Source: Nemertoderma westbladi (Eukaryota > Xenacoelomorpha > Nemertodermatida > Nemertodermatidae). From it: a DNA stretch of 64,000 nucleotides. The notes under the pieces are model-generated. The model saw nothing but the letters and a program-made list of their open reading frames with translations. It did not search any database and had not been told where the DNA came from. The stretch spans positions 19,626 to 83,625 of the forward strand of contig JAUCBJ010008205.1 in the NCBI GenBank assembly GCA_032718475.1. Direction: 5' to 3'. Position numbers and translations under genes: made by a program. Shown here piece after piece: positions 54,250 to 64,000 of this stretch. Position 1 is the stretch's first letter. Every line of letters starts with the position of its first letter.

Positions 54250-55125
54250 ATGCCAGGAGTTGAGACAAGCGAAACGCCGGTTCAGAGCAGTTGGGCTGAC
54301 CAAGTTGAGGACGCAGAGGAAGCGGTCGGTAAATATTCTGAAAAACTTCCTCCGTCGCGCGAAGAGATAAAAGGAGACGTTAAAACGGTCACGCAATTCC
54401 GTCGCAACGACGAGGGGAAGGTGGAGAAGGTCGTGCGAACTTACAAGATCGAGAGGAAACGTGTTCCAAAGACGGTGGCGTCGCGACGCCGATGGAAGAA
54501 GTTCGGGGACTCCAAGGGAGATAAACCGGGTCCGGCGGCCTCGACAACGGTAGTCGGTGAGGTCGTAACCATGCAGTTCCTATCAGCAACCGAGGAGATC
54601 GTTTCGCAACCCGAAGAGGACGTCGCAAAGAAACTCCACGCCCAGAAGATCCAACAATGTCGCTACTGTAAAGGTGACCATTGGTCGGTAAAGTGTCCGT
54701 ATAAAGACGCGATGGAATCCCTGGATGAGCGACAGGGTGTAGATGACTCACGAGGCTCGGCTCGGGGTCCCACTAGCGACAAGTACGTGCCGCCGAGTCT
54801 ACGCGGCGAGGGGGCGGGACGTCGGACTACCGGAGATTCGATGCAACGCCGCGATGAGTTCGCAACCATCCGGGTGTCCAACATCTCGGAGGACGTCCGT
54901 GAGTCCGATCTGCAGGATTTGTTCCGGCCTTTCGGAACTATTCAACGAGTGTTTCTAGCTAAGGATCGTTCGACCCAACAGAGTCGCGGATTCGCTTACA
55001 TAAACTTTATTCGTCGGGAGGATGCAGCCAAGGCCATTGAGAAGGTTTCTGGGTTCGGATATGATCATTTAATCCTAAACGTGGAGTGGGCGAGGCCTTC
55101 GACTACCGGTGGTGGTAACCCGTAG
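54250..55125 (+). CDS. EIF3G: Eukaryotic translation initiation factor 3 subunit G (eIF3g)
   Basis: A 291-residue single-exon ORF. The N-terminal eIF3g domain contains SSWADQVED, KTVTQFRRNDEGK and YKIERKRVPK.VASRR. The eIF3g zinc knuckle follows (C137-RY-C140-KGDHWSVKC, CPYK). The C-terminal RRM (about residues 205-283) has IRVSNI as RNP2 and RGFAYINF as RNP1. eIF3g is an RNA-binding subunit of eIF3 that acts in scanning and reinitiation on the 40S ribosome; animal orthologues are about 300 residues, so this is full length. The start is the ATG at 54,250, followed by Pro-Gly. There are no introns, frameshifts or stops, and GC content is visibly higher than in the neighbourhood. An AATAAA and A13 tract follow, suggesting a retrocopy that kept its frame. 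It could instead be the native gene in an intron-poor lineage. Confidence 0.93.
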   Translation: MPGVETSETPVQSSWADQVEDAEEAVGKYSEKLPPSREEIKGDVKTVTQFRRNDEGKVEKVVRTYKIERKRVPKTVASRRRWKKFGDSKGDKPGPAASTTVVGEVVTMQFLSATEEIVSQPEEDVAKKLHAQKIQQCRYCKGDHWSVKCPYKDAMESLDERQGVDDSRGSARGPTSDKYVPPSLRGEGAGRRTTGDSMQRRDEFATIRVSNISEDVRESDLQDLFRPFGTIQRVFLAKDRSTQQSRGFAYINFIRREDAAKAIEKVSGFGYDHLILNVEWARPSTTGGGNP

Positions 55126-55387
55126 ACTTTAGTGTACCTACCATTAAGACTAGGTACGTGTACGTATTTAGGCTTACTAGTTCTTTTGTGTTACTAATGC
55201 GGTGGAAAATACAATTGGAAATAATTTTATTAATGTTGTTAGAACGAAAATGTCAATTTTTATTTATGCCTACCTTTAGCAGGCAGGCGACTAGTATTCA
55301 TTTGGGATATTAGTTGTCCCACAACAGTCCGACTCCCCCGCGGCGATAATTCGGGAACGTATCTAAGAAATCAGCTACAATTTTCAA

Positions 55388-55421
55388 AATAAATTTTTTA
55401 ACAAGTACAAAAAAAAAAAAA
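55388..55421 (+). terminator. Poly(A) signal and A13 tract after eIF3g
   Basis: AATAAA at 55,388-55,393, then 15 bases, then 13 A at 55,409-55,421. Signal-to-tract spacing matches an mRNA 3' end, as in a processed retrocopy. Confidence 0.65.
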
Positions 55422-55614
55422 CAGTCGGCCGAAACCGGAGGCGACCCGAAGGCTCCTCTTTCGATAGCTGCTACCCGAGGGTAGGGGTGGGCGCTACTCC
55501 TATCCCAAGATTTGCTCCCAGTTATTTAACTGGTACTCATTTTATCGACCCCAGTGGATGAAAGGCTGAAAAAACAAGTACAGGTATCATTAAATGATAA
55601 AAATTTCGTCCTAG
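55422..55614. other. Unclassified block after the A tract
   Basis: It contains GGTACTCATTTTATCGACC and GTGGATGAAAGGCTG, phrases that I associate with dispersed repeats in other marine invertebrates (recollection, unverified). No gene. Confidence 0.3.
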
Positions 55615-57240
55615 ATATTGCACAGTCCCACACTAGAAGTTATTCCCATTCCACTTCCAGTCCCACACTACAAGTGGTTCCCTCCACAGTCCCACACTAG
55701 AACTTAATTCATTTACAAGCCAGCACTATTACTGATGTTCCCTTCCCTTCCCACACTAGAACTTAATTCATTTACAAGCCAGCACTTGATGTTCCCTTCC
55801 CTTCCCACACTAGAACTTGTTCCCATTCCACTTCCAGTCCCACCCTACAAGTTTTTTTCCTTCCCTTACCACACTAGAACTTGTTCCCATTCCACTTCCA
55901 GTCCCACCCTACAAGTTTTTTTCCTTCCCTTCCCACACTAGAACTTGTTCCCATTCCAGTACCATCCTACAAGTTTTTTTTCCTTCCCTTCCCACACTAC
56001 TGTAGAACTTGTTCCCATTCCACTTCTAGTCCCACCCTACAAGTTTTTTTCCTTCCCTTCCCACACTAGAACTTAATTCATTTACAAGCCAGCACTTGAT
56101 GTTCCCTTCCCACACTACAACTTGTTCCCATTCCACTTCCAGTCCCACCCTACAAGTTTTTTTCCTTCCCTTCCCACACTAGAACTTGTTCCCATTCCAC
56201 TTCTAGTCCCACCCTACAAGTTTTTTTCCTTCCCTTCCCACACTATAACTTAATTCATTTACAAGCCAGCACTTGATGTTCCCTTCCCACACTAGAACTT
56301 GTTCCCATTCCACTTCCAGTCCCACCCTACAAGATTTTTCCTTCCCTTCCCTACACTAGAACTTGTTCCCATTCCACTTCCAGTCCCATCCTACAAGTTT
56401 TTTTTCCTTCCCTTCCCACTCTAGAACTTGTTCCCATTCCACTTCCAGTCCCACCCTACAAGTTTTTTTCCTTCCCTTCCCACACTAGAACTTAATTCAT
56501 TTACAAGCAAGCACTTGATGTTCCCTTCCCACACTAGAACTTGTTCCCATTCCACTTCCAGTCCCACCCTACAAGTTTTTTTCCTTCCCTTCCCACACTA
56601 GAACTTGTTCCCATTCCACTTCCAGTCCCATCCTACAAGTTTTTTTTCCTTCCCTTCCCACACTAGAACTTAATTCATTTACAAGCCAGCACTTGATGTT
56701 CCCTTCCCACACTAGAACTTGTTCCCATTCCACTTCCAGTCCCACCCTACAAGTTTTTTTCCTTCCCTTCCCACACTAGAACTTAATTCATTTACAAGCC
56801 AGCACTTGATGTTCCCTTCCCACACTAGAACTTGTTCCCATTCCAGTCCCACCCTACAAGTTTTTTTCCTTCCCTTCCCACACTAGAACTTGTTCCCATT
56901 CCACTTCTAGTCCTACCCTACAAGTTTTTTCCTTCCCTTCCCACACTAGAACTTAATTCATTTACAAGCCAGCACTTGATGTTCCCTTCCCACACTAGAA
57001 CTTGTTCCCATTCCACTTCCAGTCCCACCCTACAAAGTTTTTTCCTTCCCTTCCCACACTAGAACTTGTTCCCATTCCACTTCCAGTCCCACCCTAAAAG
57101 TTTTTTCCTTCCCTTCCCACACTAGAACTTGTTCCCATTCCACTTCCGGTCCCACCCTACAAAGTTTTTTTTTCTTCCCTTCCCACACTAGAACTTGTAC
57201 CCATTCCACTTCCGGTCCCACCCTACAAGTTTTTTTCCTT
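55615..57240 (+). repeat. Large pyrimidine-rich minisatellite (about 1.6 kb)
   Basis: About 25 units with periods near 60-65 bp alternate two types: one with CACTAGAACTTGTTCCCATT, CCACTTCCAGTCCCACC and CTACAAGTTTTTTTCC, and one with CTTAATTCATTTACAAGCCA and GCACTTGATGTTCCC. The two types form a higher-order arrangement. Open frames across it (Phe/Pro/Ser-rich; Val/Glu/Gly-rich on the other strand) are artefacts. Confidence 0.93.
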
Positions 57241-59320
57241 CTGATAAACAACCGCGACCTCTATACTAACAGCAGAACTGTTGAACAGACCAATACCCGT
57301 TAATATCCTTCTGCCAACCTAATAAGCTCTCGCCTAACCAATAAGACACAAAGACTGCTCTACTGTTAAGTAAAGGGGATCAGGAGCGTGATATTACTAA
57401 ATTGTAAAGGTGGCTAAATCAAAACCGCTACTTACCGCTAGATGGCGCTAATCTGCCGTCCGCTAATATATTTTACTAATTTTACACAACTCCTGCAAAA
57501 TCGCTTGTTCCTTTCTCTACCGATCGCTCGATAGAGAGCTAACTGTTCGAATCTATGAGCCACGCGGGAATAACCAAAACAATAAACCCGAGTCGGCTCC
57601 CTAAGCTTACTTAAGACGAGTGCGAGAGGCTTTGCACTCAGAGTATATTCTTACGCCTAATTTTACTACTATTGAAATACGATAATGCCTACGTCCTTCT
57701 AATCGCGAATACTGGAGGTTCCCTAACGTATGTGTGAATGCGAGAATATTTAAAATAATCAAAATGATACAGTAACTGTTTCCACGTGGATAGTACCACT
57801 CTGGGTCTAAACTGCCTGCGGCTGGCTTTAGGCCAGCAAAACTACTAGCGTATCGCGCGTACCGAATAGTGCGTTCTAGCTGATTGCCCGCTAATGTAAA
57901 TAACCGCTCAGCGTGAATAGTTTACAGTACACTAATTATTACCTTAGCTACTCTCCGCTATGCTGCGTACTAATTCTTAATTTTTACTAATTAATTACAG
58001 TCACAAATATTTAACAGCGTACTAATTACTAAGAGTTCCAGAATACGTAATTCTAATTTATCATGCAACAGGTTTCGCTAGTAATAGCCTAAATTGCCGT
58101 ATTACTTTGACCTAATCAGTAACTAATTATTGTAACTAAGAAATAGAAATCAATCAAAAGGAAAAGGGCGCCTACCTAAACATTCTCAATCATAGGCACA
58201 CTTCAATAACACACCAATCAGCATTAGAAATCACAGTTCACAATTGTGCAATTCACTACTCGTACTCCACACTCAACGTTGTAATACGCGCAGGCCTCTC
58301 CCGGATACATCTAGGATTCCTAACTAACCCAATTCCTGCCCCCCTAATACTAAATAGAGACAAAACCTGGATCATCAGCCCCCTAGATACTGTATCGGCG
58401 ATTGGTCTGCGTGTCACAGTGCAAGATACCCGCCCGCAACGGTGACCCTGGCCAGCGTTGCCCGCTTTGAATCCTCCGCTCTCTCCTAGTCGCTCAACCC
58501 CCCGATGCGCCCACCGCCCACTGGCACCTTAGCCCTCCATTATGCTAATAGCTACCGTAGCGGCGCATGCAAATCACAAAGTCTGACAGTCTCAGAAATC
58601 CCTCAGGATTATTGCGCAGAAAAGAATCACATAGAACCATTAATCAAAAGGTAGAAATCATAGTTCAATTGTAATTAGCAGTAATCGAAGGAATTATTGA
58701 GAAACACAAGCAAGAGTAATCGCACTAGCAAATCATTCCAAGAAATTAATCAAAATTAGCAAAATTGCAGAAAATACGATATCCTAATACAAAATTAGAG
58801 ACAGCTCAGCAAGTAAGTTGTAACAGGGGTGTGTGTCATGTGATGAGTAAGGGTATACAGCATTAACAGGGGCTCTACCGGCACACCGCCAATTTATAGG
58901 TGATCCGGATGGGGTGATGCAATAGGGTGACTCAATCGCTCTCCCATTGGCTCTCCAGTCCGTGCTAGCATTAAACCAACCTGGAAGCAGTTAGTCCAAT
59001 AAGGAGGCCGGATTGTAGCCCTATCGCTTGCCCAAACCTCGAATTATTACCTTATATGGTAATGGTTCACGTCCCTGGCTGCTGAATGGCCAGGACAGCG
59101 TCCCTATATGATAGCCCTATTGATGCTAATATCAGCAAGCACAAAATCCAGGGTCCGAATAAACTTGCTACCCTGGGACTATCTACATATCCTAATACAA
59201 AATTACGTAGGTAGGGCTACATACTATACAAAATGGATGGATGCAAAATATATGGGCGTTTTAACTTCCTTACCTAAATGTCACCGCACTGTGCCTTATC
59301 TAAATAATTATACTGCACAA
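57241..59320. other. Non-coding stretch, nothing assigned
   Basis: Mixed-composition sequence with many TACTAATT phrases. Reversed, parts look like LTR or promoter DNA, but no second copy exists in the window to test that. Confidence 0.4.
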
Positions 59321-59324
59321 TGGA

Positions 59325-59405
59325 CTAATATTACGTACTGCATAACGGACTAATATTGCATACTGCATAACGACTAATATTGCATACAGCATAACGACTA
59401 ATATT
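59325..59405 (+). repeat. Short tandem repeat, period about 25 bp
   Basis: Three to four units of GACTAATATTGCATACTGCATAAC with variants. Confidence 0.85.
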
Positions 59406-59569
59406 GTGGATACAGCGCCATATACCGTAACACCGCTCCAAGGGAAATCATATAATGTTTCCCTCCAATTGTAGAAGAGTCTAAGGTGATGTATACAAAA
59501 CAAAATAAATTTCTTCCAACAAATCTAAATAACATAATAATTCTACTATTTACAAATATTGCCATAGAT

Positions 59570-59728
59570 ATTGCATAATGAATTACATACAAATTAAATT
59601 TACAAATATATTATCTCTCTCACTGTTTAACGATTATTACATACAAATTAAATTTACAAAATTGTTTCTCGTTCATTCTTACTACATAATGATTACTACA
59701 TACAAATCAAATATATAAAATTGCTAGG
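59570..59728 (+). repeat. Tandem repeat, period about 55-65 bp
   Basis: ATTACATACAAATTAAATTTACAAA occurs three times (variants at 59,583, 59,638 and 59,694), joined by T/C-rich spacers. Confidence 0.75.
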
Positions 59729-62700
59729 GCAAGTGAAAGGAGTAAGCCAAACCCGCAGGTTTATCTCCCCAATCACTTCCTTCGCCTCTTTCATAATATA
59801 AATTCAAATAACTCAACTAGTGTATACGAGTCTAGTCGAAAATTTTCAAATGCTACAATATACATCAGAGCGACGATGATGTATATATCTAGAGTCTGTC
59901 GCCCTGTGCTATAATGTATCATCGATCCGCTCCTGGGTTCTTTGGGCTCGCTCCTCTCTTTCGCCCCCTTCCCAGATACACTAATCGTCCTCTAGTCGAC
60001 TCCGTTGACGGTGTAAAAGCCTTTGCTGAATTGCCCCGTTATTTTTATTATCTTTTACATTAAAATACTCTGTAGTTGATTTAATAAGTGTAAGAGACCG
60101 TATTATTGCTGTATCGGTGTTTTTAGAGGATCTAAGACCTATTTCCTCCGTATGTGTACTGTGAAAGGCATATTTTATGATTCTATGGCAATTCGTGACG
60201 CAAAGGGGTGATAGCTACTCTTGAACAGTAGTTACTATGACTACGGTTAACAGCTGACATTCATACGTGTTGATTTCCTTTGTTCTACGGCGTCTCTCAG
60301 TTCAGTCAGCCAATTAGAGCGTTTTTGTGGCTCCTTGTACAGAAAATTTCCGAGAAATGACGCAATGCCTATGTGCAGTGTTTACATTCTGTCCTGAGCC
60401 AAGGAAAGAACGGCTTGGAAGTATTTTGTGCTTTACTGTTTTAGCCGTACACTAGTAGGCTTAATCATAAGGACATATATCCGTTATCTTGACTAACCTA
60501 ACTCAATGCAATCAATGCATACTGCAGTACTGCATACACTGCATACTGTGTAACACTGTGCATACTTTATATTGTTATACTGCTATTTGCTGTCTGTACT
60601 TCATAATTTGGTTGATGAATTATTATATTTGGAATAACGATAAATAACCCCGAAAACCCAATATTCTTGATATACTGAAGGTAAGAGAGAAAGGTTATAC
60701 ATAACGATTGTGACTTATGTTAAAGTGGTTTGAAGTGAATCTAATGTTATTTGATAGCCCCTACATGAGTCAGTCCGTGTTCCTTTTATATGTAACTAAA
60801 ATCAGTGAAGATCGGCAGATCAGTGTGCAGTATTGTGCAGCATTGTGTGCGGGTGATACTGATAACGAAGCATTTCCTAAAGAATGCGCCATATATGTGA
60901 ATTATAACTAAGCCATATCGTTGTGATTAGTTTAAGTCATAACTCTGTTTATATAGATAGAGCGCCACGTCCTAAAGGAACTGTTAATATTCCCCGAAAG
61001 TGAATAATATTGTCAGAGATTATATAATACTGTCAGTCGAATAATACATTAAGCTTACATAGCAATAAAATTAAGCCGTCGAACCCAATCTCCCGGGAAT
61101 TATCCAGCGGGTGAATGATCGCGCACAGATTGGTTTCGACTAGTGTAGTGAATCAAATATTTGTCATCGGCTAAAGTGATTTATTATCTAACAGACATCC
61201 TAATTTGGCGGGTTAAACTGCCAAAGGTCTGAAAGCGCGAACAATAACGGATATTGCTTCTTTATTGCAGTAGGCAATAAAGCTGAAGTACCGGCAACCG
61301 GTACCCAGTAGGCCTGACTACCTAACCACCCGGACCGGTACCTACAGCAGTACAGGTACAGCAGATTTATTCGATTTTGATAATTATATACCGGTAGGCC
61401 TTAATAATTAATCAGGGAGGGCCCGCCCTGGTTTTTTATTGAGATTTTACTTATTTCTGTCAAGTTTTATTTGTTTGTAGGCCAGTATTGAACAGAAGGC
61501 GTGTAAGCCTGATCAGATTGTACAGACAATTTGTAGGCTGAGCTGTTGTCTGATTGCTGTTGAGTCTGAACGGATTGCAGCGTGTGTAGATCACTTGTCC
61601 GATAAAGAACGGTTAGGAAGTAGGGGCAGCGAATGCTGTAAGGTAAACCCCCAACTAAAGAATAAGTCGTACTACTGGGTTAGAGCGCATACTCCCTAAT
61701 CATTTCGGAGTCTGCATATACCGTAGTTTGTTTAGGCTTGATAGTAGTCTGTCAGTGTTCGGTCTGTATTTTGTTTGAGTAGTTTGTATGCGTAGCGTAA
61801 TATTTATTATTCAGAGTTTATGCGATTATCCGCAACATTCATTCCCTAAGTTTGTTCCTACAGTAATTGTGTTTGTTATACATACCGCTATAGTTAAATT
61901 AACTCCGGTACTACACGGGCTGCTCGGCGTAGGTAAAGACTGGTGATTTTGTGCATCGGTCACTCCAGCAGATGCCGTGGTTCTTTTAGCTGTTCAAGTA
62001 TATTTAACTACTGATTATCTGTTATATAAGTACTCGTACCTAATTTAGGGTTTAGTGTACAGTACTTTCCGAAGTAATTAGTGTAGACATTATATCTGTG
62101 TTGTAAAGTGGTTGATAGGCACATTCGATTAGCTCTATTAACTTCTAGGTAGGAACACTCCGTGATACATAACGTAGAACCTATAGCGATATGGCTATAG
62201 GTCGTCAGGCGGTGGTATTTTTCTATCTGGACAACGCAGTGTATTTACTACTACTTATTATTTCAAATACCGTAGTACCCCTGTCCGTTGTAATAACCAG
62301 AATTCTAACCCTTTGTTAGGCTGGTTTGTAGACTTCTTGTAAAATTACCCTAAAAATTCGTATTTTGTGTTTTTGTAAATTTTTGTGTTTATTTAGAGAT
62401 TGTAATCTCACCCGAATTGTACGTAATTTGTAGTATTAAGTAACTTAGGTAAATTAGAATTATTTGTTTTAGTGTCCTATACGTAACACTTCACTAAAAG
62501 CGCACCGCTTTGTGTAGTGATTACCCCAGAAATAATAACATTTATTTCAAACATTGACTAAACCCATTAAAACGGGTATAAATACATTATAAATCAAATC
62601 TAACGATTTATAAATAGTAGGCCTACCATAAAACCATTAGGTCTCAATATCAGTTGGATTACTGCTTAAATAACGGTAATAAAGTAAGTTAAAGTAACCA

Positions 62701-63126
62701 AGTAACCCTAAAGTTCAGAAATTCAATTATTCTAAAATAATTGATATACCGGTATTTACGATAGGCCTATTATCTTATTTCTATAAATCTAGGCTGAAAT
62801 TATACCGGTACTCGTAATTAATTCTATTCCAGAATTATATATACTACAAACTGTAAGCTGTATACCGGTATTCCGATAGGCCTATTATATATTTATATAT
62901 ATTTGTGCTAAAATTATACCGGTATTCTGTGATAAACCTAGTCTGTAATAATACTTATATAGTTATATATACTATAAGCATACCGGTATTCTAATATATT
63001 ATATATATATCACGCTACACTGAGTAGCAGTACCGGTAATTAATTATTAGGCTAGCAGTTAATACTGAGTTACTAGACTTACTCAGACTGTAATACAGCA
63101 GTAGACATTCAACGGTATACATAGTC
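59729..63126. other. Long non-coding stretch before the right-edge ORF
   Basis: No recognised gene. 62,600-63,060 is dense in the palindromes TACCGGTA and TAGGCCTA set in ATATAT. The stretch could be promoter/5' UTR of the frame at 63,127, or the LTR and leader of an element whose gag that frame is. The sequence does not decide. Confidence 0.4.
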
Positions 63127-64000
63127 ATGTCTGATACTAAGCAGAACCTGTCAGACAGTTTATTAGATGTAACTATCTGCGACTCAGATAGAGACGTACA
63201 ACCGTCTGGTCGTAAATCCAGTTCACCTCCCACTGTGAGGAAGGTCATCCCTCCAGTAGTAATAACAGAACCTAGGCTGGTCCAACATCGTAGGTCTATC
63301 ATAGGCACCCGAGCTCAGGTCAAGCGGGACCAACAAGCAGCGAAACAGCAACAACCCGCTAGTCAAGAACTTATTCCTCAGCGGCCCCGCAGCTCCAGTA
63401 GTGAGGATACTGTAGAGCTGACACCCGAGCGCGGAGCAGAGATGACGGATGCGGTTTATACGGATCCCCTTCTCATCCTTCCTGCAGCCGTGCTCGCTGG
63501 GTTATTGATCGCGGTGGAAGAACACCAGATCGATTGGGCGAGAAGTCAACGGTCAACTAGAGATAGTTACGCGGGATACACGAGTGAAGAACTGAAGTCT
63601 ATTGTCGAGTCGCAATGGAACTTCCCCGGACCCGGACTCCCGTTTGATTTATCAGAAGCTGCCTGGGAAGACATACACCGGATGGGAGTAGCCAAGGAAA
63701 CCATCGATCCAGCTGTGTGGAAGAGGTCCGCAGCCGGATACGCACAGCGATTCTTCAGCTCTATGGAGCGAGTAGACAAGCAACTTTTTCAACAATCGCA
63801 AGGACCTCAAGAGCAGGGATTGCTGCTTTATCAAGTTAGAGAAAGAACTCTACGAATCAGGCTAATATTATCGGCCTTTGAGGAGGCTTCTAAACGAAGA
63901 CAAGACACGTCGTTGCAAGTCGCCGTCAAGACTTGGTTTCAAAGGGTGAATCTCCAGGTTCAAGGAACTGCTCAGTGGAAAGCTCAGCTAGAGGAGCGAT
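63127..64000 (+). CDS. Unidentified ORF running off the right edge (at least 291 codons)
   Basis: Opens at an ATG (63,127) and has no stop to the end of the window. Residues 1-100 are charged and Ser/Pro-rich, with an AAKQQQPASQ stretch and PRSSSSEDTVELTPERG. From about residue 115 the sequence is more structured: DPLLILPAAVLAGLLIAVEEHQIDW (a 16-residue hydrophobic stretch, probably a buried helix), then GYTSEELKSIVESQWNFPGPG, then a helical Glu/Arg/Gln-rich region to the edge. GC content and codon use differ from the AT-rich upstream DNA, which supports real coding. I do not recognise the family. A retroelement gag with a disordered head and helical capsid-like body is one option, a host gene another. 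Confidence 0.6.
   Translation, partial: MSDTKQNLSDSLLDVTICDSDRDVQPSGRKSSSPPTVRKVIPPVVITEPRLVQHRRSIIGTRAQVKRDQQAAKQQQPASQELIPQRPRSSSSEDTVELTPERGAEMTDAVYTDPLLILPAAVLAGLLIAVEEHQIDWARSQRSTRDSYAGYTSEELKSIVESQWNFPGPGLPFDLSEAAWEDIHRMGVAKETIDPAVWKRSAAGYAQRFFSSMERVDKQLFQQSQGPQEQGLLLYQVRERTLRIRLILSAFEEASKRRQDTSLQVAVKTWFQRVNLQVQGTAQWKAQLEER

Noticed and set aside
59108-59353. 81-codon plus-strand frame
   Set aside because: It ends in the GCATACTGCATAAC tandem repeat and has no recognisable content.
60717-60911. 64-codon plus-strand frame
   Set aside because: Short, AT-rich context, no domain, no supporting signals.
1-64000. CRISPR array or bacterial operons
   Set aside because: The direct repeats are minisatellites without unique equal-length spacers, and all recognisable genes are eukaryotic.

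Overview
The window comes from the nuclear genome of a metazoan, most likely an aquatic invertebrate. The evidence is an intact eIF3g gene, several BEL/Pao LTR retrotransposons (a superfamily known only from animals), APE-type non-LTR elements, a DDE transposase, a GABA-B-receptor-like exon and many minisatellites. The species cannot be named from this sequence. Almost everything here is accessory DNA. There are only two plausible host coding regions: eIF3g at 54.25-55.13 kb, and an unidentified open frame that runs off the right edge from 63.1 kb.

Layout. 1-4.9 kb: a decayed minus-strand DDE transposase gene split by a 5'-truncated LINE with a 9-bp target duplication. 6.6-9.1 kb: a decayed minus-strand gene for an exonuclease-like, zinc-knuckle protein. 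9.5-10 kb: a ~97-bp minisatellite. 10.7-37.2 kb: a ~5.03-kb tandem duplication (pyrimidine array, LINE tail, GABA-B-like exon, AACAACGAGC minisatellite, dead Gypsy gag/RT). Its second copy was later invaded by a complete 16.25-kb BEL/Pao element at 16,696-32,949. 37.3-40.4 kb: a dead minus-strand BEL element with an internal deletion. 41-51.4 kb: BEL gag and pol fragments, a second LINE copy, a LINE 3' stub and short tandem repeats. 51.4-54.2 kb: tRNA-derived debris and clusters of the palindrome CTACGCGTAG. 54.2-55.4 kb: an intronless eIF3g with an AATAAA signal and an A tract. 55.6-57.2 kb: a large pyrimidine-rich minisatellite. 57.2-63.1 kb: no recognisable gene.

The most interesting object is the 16.25-kb BEL element. 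It has 1.89-kb LTRs differing by about 16 substitutions, a 5-bp CTTAC target duplication, and an empty site preserved in the sister tandem copy. Each LTR carries a tRNA-like segment with Pol III A and B boxes. Gag-Pol is one frame interrupted by a single TAA between RNase H and integrase. Downstream of pol, in the position of an env gene, lies an intact 1,241-residue ORF. Its centre has the three-motif pattern of a DEDD 3'-5' exonuclease (RNase D/WRN/EXD2 type): D471-N-E473, D561 and Y666-x3-E670. CCHC zinc knuckles and a basic RG-rich tail follow. The decayed gene at 6.6-9.1 kb conserves the same DNE, the VGS..R.D motif and three knuckles, so the architecture exists in at least two diverged copies. 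A ~22-bp near-palindromic motif occurs seven times in the element, always in the same orientation. Three copies are in coding sequence, and each of those reads Gly-Arg-Leu-Ala-Ser-Leu.
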